A stretch of DNA of 36,316 nt from an uncultured Desulfuromonadales bacterium (GTDB taxonomy: Bacteria; Desulfobacterota; Desulfuromonadia; Desulfuromonadales; Trichloromonadaceae): assembly GCA_945787465.1 (NCBI GenBank), contig CALZIZ010000006.1, forward strand, positions 1 through 36,316, in the 5' to 3' direction. The notes beneath the pieces were generated by a model, which was not told where the DNA came from, made no database searches, and saw only the letters and a program-made list of their open reading frames with translations. The position numbers were made by a program, and so were the translations under genes. Within the stretch, counting starts at the first letter, position 1; every line of letters starts with the position of its first letter. This document shows positions 23,827 to 31,012 of the stretch, in pieces.

Positions 23827-23914
23827 AAAGGCGTAATATGTAATGTGTAATATGTAAAAATCATCGGGTGGCGTTGGCATTCGCCACTCATCACACATTA
23901 CTCATTACGCCTTT
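23827..23914. repeat. foldback element C of degenerate heptamers
   Basis: AAAGGCGTAATATGTAATGT at the left and CATTACTCATTACGCCTTT at the right are inverted ends of an 88-bp element, with perfect 11-bp ends AAAGGCGTAAT / ATTACGCCTTT. Three GGGCTAA units lie immediately to the left. It fills the gap between the PIN-PhoH gene and tsaD. Confidence 0.7.
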
Positions 23915-23931
23915 AGATTTTGGCCTTCGAT

Positions 23932-25248
23932 TTATAAAAGATTAGCCGCCAGTTCGGCCAGTGGGGAGCGTTCGCCCTTGCTCAGGGTCACGTGGCCGGC
24001 AATATCCTGTCCTTTGAACTTTTCGACCGTGTAGGTCAGACCGTTGCTCGAGGAGTCGACGTAGGGGTTGTCGATCTGGTAGGGGTCGCCGGTCAAAACG
24101 ATCTTGGTCCCCTCCCCTGCGCGGGTGATGATGGTCTTGATCTCGTGGGGTGTCAGGTTCTGGGCCTCGTCGACGATCATGTACTGGTTGGGGATGGAGC
24201 GGCCGCGGATGTAGGTCAGGGGTTCGATCTCGAGCAGCCCCATATCGACCAGCTCCTTGTAGCCGCGCTTGCGCTTGCCGCGCTCTTCGACGCCGCTCAG
24301 CAGCAGATCGACGTTGTCGAAAATCGGCTGCATCCAGGGGGCCAGTTTTTCCTCGACGTCACCGGGTAAAAAGCCCAGGTCGCGGCCGAGGGGAAAGATC
24401 GGCCGGGAGACCAGCAGGCGGCTGAAGGTGCCCTCATCGGCCGACTTAAAGAGACCGGCGGCGATCGCCAGCAGGGTCTTGCCCGTACCGGCCTTACCGA
24501 CCAGGGTGACAAGCTGGATATCGTCATTGAGCAGCAGGTCGAGGGCGAACTGCTGCTCCCGGTTGCGGGGGTGAATGCCCCAGACCCCGTCCTTGGGCGG
24601 GCGGATCAGCGGCTGGACCCTCTTGAGCGAGCCGTTGTAGCGCCCGATGCCGGTATGGGAGGGATTGGTGGCTTCGACGAGCGTGATGCACTGGTTGGGC
24701 AAATAATCGCCCTCAAGATCAAGGTAGCCCTGCCCGTAAAAACGATCGACTTCATCTCCGTCAACGGTCACCTCGACCGTTCCCGAATACAGGTCCTCGA
24801 TGGAAACCTTGTCCGAGGCATAATCCTCGGCTTTAAGTCCGATGGCATCGGATTTGATGCGCAGGTTGGTGTCTTTGGTGACAAAAATTACCGGGCAGTC
24901 ACACTCCTTTTTCAAACGCATGGCGACCGCAAGGATGCGGTTATCTCCCTGGTCGACGCGCAACTCGGGAGGCAGGCCCTTGAGGGCATCCTCGGTGTAG
25001 AGCACGACCTTGAGCATCCCGCCACTGTCCAGGGTCACCCCTTCGACCAGATGGCTGGTGCTGCGCAGCGAGTCAAGGAAACGGGAAACCTGGCGAGCGT
25101 TGCGGCCTGTTTCGCTCAGATCCTTCTTGAACCGGTCAATCTCTTCAATAACGGTGATCGGAATGACCACGTCGTTGTCTTCGAACTTGAACAGGGCCGA
25201 AGGATCATGGAGCAGCACATTGGTGTCGAGTATGTAGATTTTTTTCAT
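23932..25248 (-). CDS. PIN domain-PhoH ATPase fusion protein
   Basis: 438 residues with two domains. An N-terminal PIN ribonuclease (IYILDTNVLLHDPSALFKFEDNDVVIPITVIEEIDRFK, with later acidic VDQGDNRILAVA and FVTKDTNLRIKSDA) is followed by a PhoH-type ATPase with Walker A GKAGTGKTLLAIAAGL, Walker B MIVDEAQNLTPHEIKTIITRAGEG and VLTGDPYQIDNPYVD. PhoH2-like fusions act as RNA helicase-nucleases; the cellular target is not known. The ATG at 25248 follows GAGGACC. A small lipoprotein gene lies 43 bases upstream on the strand. Confidence 0.93.
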   Translation of the reverse strand: MKKIYILDTNVLLHDPSALFKFEDNDVVIPITVIEEIDRFKKDLSETGRNARQVSRFLDSLRSTSHLVEGVTLDSGGMLKVVLYTEDALKGLPPELRVDQGDNRILAVAMRLKKECDCPVIFVTKDTNLRIKSDAIGLKAEDYASDKVSIEDLYSGTVEVTVDGDEVDRFYGQGYLDLEGDYLPNQCITLVEATNPSHTGIGRYNGSLKRVQPLIRPPKDGVWGIHPRNREQQFALDLLLNDDIQLVTLVGKAGTGKTLLAIAAGLFKSADEGTFSRLLVSRPIFPLGRDLGFLPGDVEEKLAPWMQPIFDNVDLLLSGVEERGKRKRGYKELVDMGLLEIEPLTYIRGRSIPNQYMIVDEAQNLTPHEIKTIITRAGEGTKIVLTGDPYQIDNPYVDSSSNGLTYTVEKFKGQDIAGHVTLSKGERSPLAELAANLL

Positions 25249-25291
25249 GGTCCTCAGCTTTCTTGGGAGGGGCAACCGGTCACAGGGCTGG

Positions 25292-25567
25292 TTACCGATC
25301 GTAGGGAAGCACCTCTATTCCATCGGAGGTAGCGAGCAGCTTAAGGTACACAAGGTAGTCTTTGCCAGGGACATTGCGTTTGCTCTCGAGAATCACCTCG
25401 CCTTCTTTGTTGAGGGCATTGAGAACTTCTTCAGGGGACTCGTCAATGACGTACTGCCGGTATACCCGGGTGCGCATCAGTTCGGCGCGGGTCACCGGTA
25501 TTTCCGGGGGCAGAGAACATCCGGCCGCCAGGATCAGGGCGAGGATTCCGATAAAAAATCTTTTCAT
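25292..25567 (-). CDS. small lipoprotein, unknown function
   Basis: 91 residues with a signal peptide (MKRFFIGILALILAAGC) and a lipobox LAAGC, so it should be lipid-anchored at Cys17. The mature part is hydrophilic (RAELMRTRVYRQYVIDESPEEVLNALNKEGEVILESKRN) and ends LLATSDGIEVLPYDR. No family is recognised. GGAG lies upstream of the ATG. It sits between the class V aminotransferase and the PIN-PhoH gene on the same strand, probably in one transcript with them. Confidence 0.8.
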   Translation of the reverse strand: MKRFFIGILALILAAGCSLPPEIPVTRAELMRTRVYRQYVIDESPEEVLNALNKEGEVILESKRNVPGKDYLVYLKLLATSDGIEVLPYDR

Positions 25568-25595
25568 GACAATCTCCAGGCTGACGCCGGACCGT

Positions 25596-26747
25596 TCAGG
25601 CCGGCGGATGGCTGGCCAGGGCGGAGATGGCCCTGAGCAGTTGATCGATATCCTCGGTAGTGTTGAAGTAACCGGGGCTCACCCGCACCGTGCCACGCGG
25701 AAAGGTGCCGATGCTGCGGTGGGCGTCGGGCGCGCAGTGCAGGCCGACCCGGCTGAAAATACCATATTCGCGATCGAGCAGAAACCCGACTTCAGAGGGA
25801 TCCTGATCGCGCAGGTTAAAAGAGAGGGCACCGCCGTGCAGACGGGGCTCCTGGGGACCGTAAAGCTGCACCGCGGGAACGGCCCTGAGCCCTTCGATCA
25901 ACCGTGCCATAAGGTCGGTTTCATGGGCCCTGATGCGCGACTGCCCCTCGCTGCGGATAAATTCGACCCCGGCCTTCAACCCTGCAAGCCCCGGGGTGTT
26001 CAGGGTGCCGCTTTCAAAGCGCTCGGGCATCTGGTCGGGAGGCAGATCGGATTGGGAGTTGCCGCCGGTGCCGCCATAAAGCAGGGGGGTCAGGTTGAGC
26101 CCTTCCCTCAGGTAGAGAAAGCCTGTCCCCTGGGGGCCCATCAACCCCTTGTGCCCCGGAACCGCAAGCAGGTCAATCCCCATGGCCTCAACGTCGATGG
26201 AAAAAAGCCCGGCGCTCTGGGCTGCATCAACCATGAACAGGATCCCGTCGCGACGGCACCTGGGACCGATTTCTTCGATCGCCTGCAGGGTTCCGGTCAC
26301 ATTGGAGCAATGAGAGAGCACCACCATGCGGGTCTTCTGCCGGCAGGCCTCAAATATCGCCGAGGGCTCGACAAAACCACGCTTGTCTGCGGGGACCTTG
26401 ACCAGGATAATGCCGCGGTCCTGCAACGCCCTTAAGGGACGGGTTACGGCGTTGTGTTCCATGGTCGTGGTGACCACCCGGTCACCAGGCTTAAGCATGC
26501 CGAACAAGCCAAGATTGATCGCCTCTGTGGCATTGGCGGTAAAAGCAATGCGGGCTGCGTCGCGGATCGCGAATAACTCGGCAAGCGCCTCACGGGTTTC
26601 AAAGACGATCCGCCCGGCGTCAAGCGCCATGCGGTGCCCGCCCCGGCCGGGGTTGGCGCCTGAATAACGCAGCGCCTGATCGACCGCTGTGCAAACGGCT
26701 TCGGGCTTGGGAAAGGAAGTGGCAGCGTTATCGAGATAAATGCTCAT
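25596..26747 (-). CDS. class V aminotransferase (cysteine desulfurase / selenocysteine lyase-like)
   Basis: 383 residues with a complete PLP fold. MSIYLDNAATSFPKPEAV is the family start, then TANATEAINLGLFG, SHCSNVTGTLQAIEEI, DAAQSAG and the PLP lysine in VPGHKGLMGPQGTGFLY. A cysteine occurs in VGLHCAPDAHRSIGTFPRGTVRVSPG, where desulfurase relatives carry the catalytic one. It most resembles the EF2568-type branch, which has been linked to selenium-dependent molybdenum hydroxylases, rather than IscS or SufS. Its substrate is not certain. Upstream, miniature repeats separate it from the GeoRSP-like genes. Confidence 0.85.
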   Translation of the reverse strand: MSIYLDNAATSFPKPEAVCTAVDQALRYSGANPGRGGHRMALDAGRIVFETREALAELFAIRDAARIAFTANATEAINLGLFGMLKPGDRVVTTTMEHNAVTRPLRALQDRGIILVKVPADKRGFVEPSAIFEACRQKTRMVVLSHCSNVTGTLQAIEEIGPRCRRDGILFMVDAAQSAGLFSIDVEAMGIDLLAVPGHKGLMGPQGTGFLYLREGLNLTPLLYGGTGGNSQSDLPPDQMPERFESGTLNTPGLAGLKAGVEFIRSEGQSRIRAHETDLMARLIEGLRAVPAVQLYGPQEPRLHGGALSFNLRDQDPSEVGFLLDREYGIFSRVGLHCAPDAHRSIGTFPRGTVRVSPGYFNTTEDIDQLLRAISALASHPPA

Positions 26748-26786
26748 GGCAATCCAGATGCAGGAGATTCGGGAAGGTTCAGCCCC

Positions 26787-26952
26787 AGGAGGTTGTCGGA
26801 CTTGACGAACCGTAACGAGAAATTGGATGTTCGAGACCAGAGTTTCGAGAATTTGAGAGTGAATAGCAGCGCTATTTGTCGAAAATTGTCGAGACTATGG
26901 GCCGATCAGCCGATTTCGCAGTAGGTTCATGTTAAGCCCTACAGCCTCCTTG
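26787..26952. mobile_element. MITE-like element, diverged relative (about 166 bp)
   Basis: Ends AGGAGGTTGTCGGACTT and AAGCCCTACAGCCTCCT are imperfect inverted repeats of the same type as the elements at 15003 and 26949. The interior is diverged but follows the same plan, including an ATAGC-agc-GCTAT hairpin where the others have ATAGCC-gt-GGCTAT. It abuts the next element. Confidence 0.6.
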
Positions 26953-27116
26953 GAGACTTTCCGGCAATAAGGACCGAAGCGAAAATCCAGAAGCTTGAGA
27001 ACAGATTTTGGCTCGCTTGAGAGCTCATAGCCGTAGCTATGGGCCGAAAAGGAGCTGAAATATGGGCCAAGCAGCTGGGTTTGCAGCCGGTCATGGATTG
27101 TCGGACAGCCTCCTAG
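26949..27116. mobile_element. MITE-like element, copy 2 (168 bp)
   Basis: About 85-90% identical by eye to the element at 15003-15169, with the same TCGGACAGCCTCCTAG right end and a decayed left end CTTGGAGACTTTCCGG. The right end overlaps the 3' end of the SPASM gene and gives its last codons and stop. No transposase is inside; ORF 26895-27146 is an artefact of the element. Confidence 0.75.
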
Positions 27117-28053
27117 GCCCCGGGCACAGCGGATCCCGTCCGCCACCCGGTTGGTTCAGGGTTCGCCCCAGGCCCCGGCAGCCGCCCATACACAGGCTGT
27201 AGTCACGGCATCCCTCGCATCCGACGGGGATGGCTGCGATCTGCCGGCGCACGGCAAAGCGCTCTTCGGTCTGCCAGAGGTCTTCAAGGTCTTGATCGAG
27301 CAGCGAGCCAAGCTTTACGGGCCAGGACGAGCAGGGGTAGAGCTCTCCCAGCCTGTCAACATGCGCAAGGCTGTTGCCTGCCTGGCAGCCGCCGTACTCA
27401 CTGCGCCCCTCGCCACCCTCGGGAAAGAACAACTCCCAGAGGAACAGGTCATGGACCTCAAGGGACAGTCCCTGACGACAGGCAGAAGGGTTCTCGCCCA
27501 GCTTCAACCGCAGTGATTCCAGGTCCTGAGGACGGATTAACCGCTCTGCCGCAAAGGGGCAAAAGCTATCATCGATCTTGGTGTTTGGCAACTTAATTCG
27601 CCCCACGCCGCGGGAGCGGCAGAGCTCGAGAAACTCAGGTATCTTCAGGAGATTATTCCGGTTGGGAACAAGAAGTAAAGCCGGATCATACCCGGATTTT
27701 CTTACCTGCTCCAGGAGTCGGTCCAGGCCGGCCCGATCGACTCCGCCTGCGGTGACCAGGTCGCCCACGTTAAGCCACAGGGCGGCCAGGGGCAGAGCAG
27801 GTTTCAAGGCCAGAAGTTCCTGCTCAGTTCCTTCGCAAAGCACCTGCACCTGGCATCCCTCGCTTATCAGGGCCTGTACGACCTCGCCAAAGCCTCGATG
27901 AAGGAGAGGACGCTCCTCAAGGGTGACAAAAAAGACCCCGGCCGCGGCAAGCGCATCGGCTACCCGCAGTGCGTTCTTGGTGCTCAGGGGGGTCTCTTCA
28001 GTATACAGCTCCCAGGTGACCCGCAAAGGAGCATCGAGTAAATCGATCGACAT
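27091..28053 (-). CDS. GeoRSP-type SPASM-domain protein
   Basis: About 320 residues. The N-terminal half has a radical-SAM-like barrel plan but lacks the CxxxCxxC cluster (it starts LRVTWELYTEE), so it cannot itself be a normal radical SAM enzyme. The C-terminal part is a SPASM cysteine domain: YGGCQAGNSLAHVDRLGELYPC, then VGCEGCRDYSLCMGGCRG and DPLCPG. Such cluster-free SPASM partners occur with radical SAM enzymes in GeoRSP cassettes. The last residues (RRLSDNP) and stop come from a miniature element. The ATG at 28053 is preferred to 28083. It lies after the precursor gene and a terminator. Confidence 0.82.
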   Translation of the reverse strand: MSIDLLDAPLRVTWELYTEETPLSTKNALRVADALAAAGVFFVTLEERPLLHRGFGEVVQALISEGCQVQVLCEGTEQELLALKPALPLAALWLNVGDLVTAGGVDRAGLDRLLEQVRKSGYDPALLLVPNRNNLLKIPEFLELCRSRGVGRIKLPNTKIDDSFCPFAAERLIRPQDLESLRLKLGENPSACRQGLSLEVHDLFLWELFFPEGGEGRSEYGGCQAGNSLAHVDRLGELYPCSSWPVKLGSLLDQDLEDLWQTEERFAVRRQIAAIPVGCEGCRDYSLCMGGCRGLGRTLNQPGGGRDPLCPGPRRLSDNP

Positions 28054-28141
28054 AATCGGTTCCGCTTCGGTTGGCAGTTTCATTCATATTGCACACAAAC
28101 TATTTTATGCAAAATCCATGGCTAGTTTGCAAAAAGGCAAC

Positions 28142-28174
28142 AAAAAAGGGGGCAGCCAAGCTGCCCCCTTTTTT
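28142..28174 (-). terminator. terminator between precursor peptide and SPASM gene
   Basis: AAAAAAGGGGGCAGC-caa-GCTGCCCCCTTTTTT is a near-perfect stem-loop with an A run before and a T run after. It lies two bases past the precursor stop. Partial read-through would give more precursor than the downstream protein. Confidence 0.92.
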
Positions 28175-28176
28175 GG

Positions 28177-28233
28177 TTAGCAGGGATGGACGTTAGAGGA
28201 ACCGACCACCCGGGGCTTCATGTACTTCTTCAT
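28177..28233 (-). CDS. GeoRSP-like precursor peptide, 18 residues
   Basis: This ORF is far below the track cutoff. It encodes MKKYMKPRVVGSSNVHPC, then TAA. A strong ribosome site (GGAGGTGAGG region) lies at the right distance upstream. It sits between the radical SAM/SPASM gene and a terminator, the usual place of a modified peptide in such cassettes. The C-terminal half (VVGSSNVHPC) is rich in small residues and has one cysteine at the very end, a plausible modification site; the N-terminal half is basic and could be the leader. The modification and final product are unknown. Homologue alignment across Desulfuromonadales would show which residues are conserved. Confidence 0.78.
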   Translation of the reverse strand: MKKYMKPRVVGSSNVHPC

Positions 28234-28316
28234 TTGCCTCACCTCCTTCAGGGTTAAAGTTCACGGGCCAAGCAACTTGGCCTTCTCGTGGCAGATGTGA
28301 ACAGAACGTTCAAGGT

Positions 28317-29321
28317 CTATTTCCAGCAGTGGGGATCAGGCTCGTTGAAATCCCCCGTTGTAGCAAATGAGCGGGCCGTGCAGCCACCGAGGCATTGTTC
28401 AAATGCTCCACAGTCCAGGCACTTGCCTGTCGCTTCTTTGTTGCGCATCTTGTTCAGAACCGGCGAGTCGTACCAGATACGGTCAAAGTCGTCCTTAAGG
28501 ATATTACCCACGGCCAGGGGAATAAAACCGCAAGGGGTAATATCGCCGTTAGGGCGAAGATTGAGAGAAAGTTTACCACAGCTGCTGCCCTTGACCAACG
28601 GCATTTCGTCGTAACCGGGCAGCGAGGCGATAACCGGGTCATCGAAGGAGATAAGCAGATCGTCCGTCTCCTGCTTGACCGTAAGTGCTTCGATGTAAAA
28701 GGCCTTCCACTGCTCGGGTGAAAGATCGAGGTCCTCGCGGTTCTTGAATCCCCGGCCGCTGCACTTGAAATTGTGCAGATAGACCTGGCTGACCCCGTGG
28801 TCACGGGCCAACTGGAGCAATTCGCGGAAATGCTGATGATTGATCCGGGAAATGACCGAACTCATGGTGGTCTTAAGGCCGGCTTCACGCAGCGCATCGA
28901 GGGCGCCCACAGCCCGCTCGAATGAACCGGGCATATTGCGAAAATCGTCGTGCAGCGCGGCTTCTGCGCTGTCGATGCTGATTCCCACGCTCTTAAAGCC
29001 GCATTGCTTGAGCTGCCGGGCTGCGTCCCGGTCGATCAGCCAGCCGTTGGAGTTCATGGAGACATTGAGCCCCTTGCCCGAAGCATAACTGGCGATCTCG
29101 AACAGATCGTCCCGCACCAGTGGCTCTCCGCCGCCAAAGTTGATAAACGGCACCTGCTTGTCGGCAAGAATATCGACAATGCGCAGAATCTCCGCGGTGG
29201 TTAACTCCTGCGCCTCCTCATCCCGGCTGTAGCAGTGGGAACAGGCAAAATTGCAGCGAAACGACAGGGTCCAGTTAAAGGTCAGCGGCGCAGAAAACAG
29301 GTCGGTAAAGGCATCAGCCAT
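28317..29321 (-). CDS. GeoRSP-type radical SAM/SPASM peptide maturase
   Basis: 334 residues. The radical SAM motif is CNFACSHC (residues 23-30, CX3CX2C), followed by INFGGGEPLV, NSNGWLIDRD, and VGISIDSAE. The SPASM part at the C-terminus has CGKLSLNLRPNGDITPCGF, and CLDCGAFEQCLGGC, supplying ligands for auxiliary iron-sulfur clusters. It would reduce SAM to make a radical that modifies the adjacent precursor. Its ATG overlaps the PqqD-like gene end by 8 bases, and the precursor follows about 84 bases after its stop. The gap carries a GGCCAAG-ttg-CTTGGCC hairpin. Confidence 0.92.
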   Translation of the reverse strand: MADAFTDLFSAPLTFNWTLSFRCNFACSHCYSRDEEAQELTTAEILRIVDILADKQVPFINFGGGEPLVRDDLFEIASYASGKGLNVSMNSNGWLIDRDAARQLKQCGFKSVGISIDSAEAALHDDFRNMPGSFERAVGALDALREAGLKTTMSSVISRINHQHFRELLQLARDHGVSQVYLHNFKCSGRGFKNREDLDLSPEQWKAFYIEALTVKQETDDLLISFDDPVIASLPGYDEMPLVKGSSCGKLSLNLRPNGDITPCGFIPLAVGNILKDDFDRIWYDSPVLNKMRNKEATGKCLDCGAFEQCLGGCTARSFATTGDFNEPDPHCWK

Positions 29322-29628
29322 AGGTCAGCCACCCTCTTTTGAGAAGATCATCGATGAAGTCCTGAACATCCTGGGCAAGAACCTCGCGCTCCACCTCGAA
29401 GTCGGCAGCCAGGGCATCGACAACCTCGTTCTGGCCGCGGGAACCGTCACAGAGGCTCCAGATTTTGCCGCCGACCAGGTTGAGCTGGTGCATCATGCCG
29501 GAGATGATCAGGATCACGGTACCCAGCTCGGAGGCATCTTCCCCCTGTTCCAGGGTCTGGAGCACTTCCTGTTCGCGACGTTTTTCAACCCGCCAGATGA
29601 TCTCGGGGTTGCGTAGCAGAGGTCCCAA
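29314..29628 (-). CDS. PqqD-like peptide-binding protein
   Basis: 104 residues with a PqqD fold: LNLVGGKIWSLCDGSRGQNEVVDALAADFEVEREVLAQDVQDFIDDLLKRGWLTYG matches the common PqqD pattern of strand (NxxGxxIWxLcDG), helices and a C-terminal strand. PqqD proteins bind the leader of a precursor peptide and bring it to the radical SAM enzyme. The N-terminal helical part (LRNPEIIWRVEKRREQEVLQTLEQG) is extra compared with minimal PqqD. It begins at a TTG with AAAGGA eight bases upstream, and it is the first gene of the cassette. Confidence 0.9.
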   Translation of the reverse strand: MGPLLRNPEIIWRVEKRREQEVLQTLEQGEDASELGTVILIISGMMHQLNLVGGKIWSLCDGSRGQNEVVDALAADFEVEREVLAQDVQDFIDDLLKRGWLTYG

Positions 29629-29675
29629 ATTCTTAATTCCTTTCTAAAAAATAAATTCTCAAAACCTTATCTCTG

Positions 29676-29910
29676 GCCACCAAGGCACCAAGCCACCAAG
29701 AAGAGCGAAAAACCTTTTTTCCTGCCGTTCATGCTGAGCCTGTCGAAGCATTGGTTCAGCAGACGCTTCCAGGGCCTTCGACAGGCTCAGGCCGAACGGA
29801 GTAGGGCCTACCCCACCACTGAAAACACCATACAAGGCACGAAGACACCAAGAAGGGCCATTATGGTTACGAGGTTTTCGAATTTCTTGGTGCCTTGGCG
29901 TCTTGGTGGC
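29676..29910. repeat. nested inverted dispersed repeats upstream of the GeoRSP cassette
   Basis: The gap 29629-29944 is filled by two repeat types. Outer arms are CCACCAAGGCACCAAGCCACC (29676-29703), AAGGCACGAAGACACCAAGA (29833-29856), and on the other side CTTGGTGCCTTGGCGTCTTGGTGG. Inside is a pair CCGTTC..TGAGCCTGTCGAAG and CTTCGACAGGCTCAGGCCGAACGG (29725-29799). Both phrases are familiar to me as widespread intergenic repeats in environmental bacteria. A promoter for the cassette was not identified. Confidence 0.75.
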
Positions 29911-29944
29911 AAATAGCCTTTGTCTGGGTTACGAGTCAGAAAAT

Positions 29945-30967
29945 CTAAGCCGTCGACCGTTCGCGAAACAGCAGACTGCTGCCAAGAACGAAAACGAAAC
30001 CGACAAGAAGAGCGACCTTGGCATTCATGGAAACGCCGGCTGCGGTGGCGGCAATGCCCCAGGACTGGACAAGTGCCCCGCCGATAAACATTCCAATCAC
30101 CACCAGCCCGGCATCGGCATCCCCTTCTCCGGCTTTGACCAGCTGGCGAAACGGGCAACCGCCGATAAGGACCGAGATCCAGCCGACCAGGCCCATCCCC
30201 AGAAAACTCCAAAGGTGCTCAAGGTGAGCGCCGGGCTGCCCGTAAAGCCCGAGCCGGAAGCGGCCCGTACCAATGTTGAAGGCCACCGCGGCAACGACAA
30301 ACGCCAGCAACCCCCAAAGCAGGGGAGAGCGGCGGCCCATCAGCATGGTATCGCGCAGGCTTCCGGTAATGCAGAAGCGACTTCGTTGTGCCAGAGCCCC
30401 GAGAACCAGGCCCGCGCCCAGAGACATGAGCAGAGGGGCATGCTGGGCGGCGCTGCCGCGACCAGAAAAGATCAGAAATCCCGGTCGGGTGAGCAGAAAG
30501 CCCAGCAGCAGTACAAACAGCGCGGGAACCAGCAACCCGCTGCCGCCCCCCTGCTCGCTGTGGCGCCCCAGGTGCACCCCGGAGGCCAGGGACCGAAGCC
30601 CGACCCAGACGCCGGCCACAAGGCCGAGCACCCCGCCCAGGGCCGTCAGGTCACCGGCGGTGAACCTCAGCAGCAGCTTGATGGGGCAGCCGATAAAGAC
30701 CGCGCAACCGACGATCAGAAAAATACCGGAGACCAGGCGAGGCAAAGGGGCACTGCCGCCCCGGGAGCGAAATTCGCGAAAGCCGCAGGCACAGATCAGG
30801 GCCCCAAGGACAAAGCCGATCAACTCGGGACGCAGGTACTGCATGCGCGGGTTGTCGTGGAACCCCAGGGCACCGACACTGTTTTCGATAAAACAGGACA
30901 CGCACAGACCGGAGTTTTCAGGGTTGCCCCAGACCGCAAGAAGCACCCCGAGACTACCCAGCAGCAC
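29945..30967 (-). CDS. yedE: YedE/YeeE-family transporter, putative selenium type
   Basis: 340 residues, about nine to ten membrane segments. The GNPENSGLCVSCFIENSVGALGFHDNPRMQYLRPELIGFVLGA start and FIGCPIKLLLRF and SRFCITGSLRD cysteines are typical of the YedE group linked to selenium metabolism, related to thiosulfate carriers (YeeE/TsuA). The likely substrate is a selenium or sulfur anion. The start is odd: the only in-frame start codon after the upstream stop is a GTG at 30967, inside the first hydrophobic segment, while codons for RRKFLGVGAG (an expected N-terminus) precede it. An out-of-frame ATG at 31006 suggests a base change. It is the last gene of the sigma-54 operon. Confidence 0.8.
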   Translation of the reverse strand: MLLGSLGVLLAVWGNPENSGLCVSCFIENSVGALGFHDNPRMQYLRPELIGFVLGALICACGFREFRSRGGSAPLPRLVSGIFLIVGCAVFIGCPIKLLLRFTAGDLTALGGVLGLVAGVWVGLRSLASGVHLGRHSEQGGGSGLLVPALFVLLLGFLLTRPGFLIFSGRGSAAQHAPLLMSLGAGLVLGALAQRSRFCITGSLRDTMLMGRRSPLLWGLLAFVVAAVAFNIGTGRFRLGLYGQPGAHLEHLWSFLGMGLVGWISVLIGGCPFRQLVKAGEGDADAGLVVIGMFIGGALVQSWGIAATAAGVSMNAKVALLVGFVFVLGSSLLFRERSTA

Positions 30968-31012
30968 ACCGGCACCGACGCCCAGAAATTTGCGTCTCGA
31001 AGATTCATAGCT

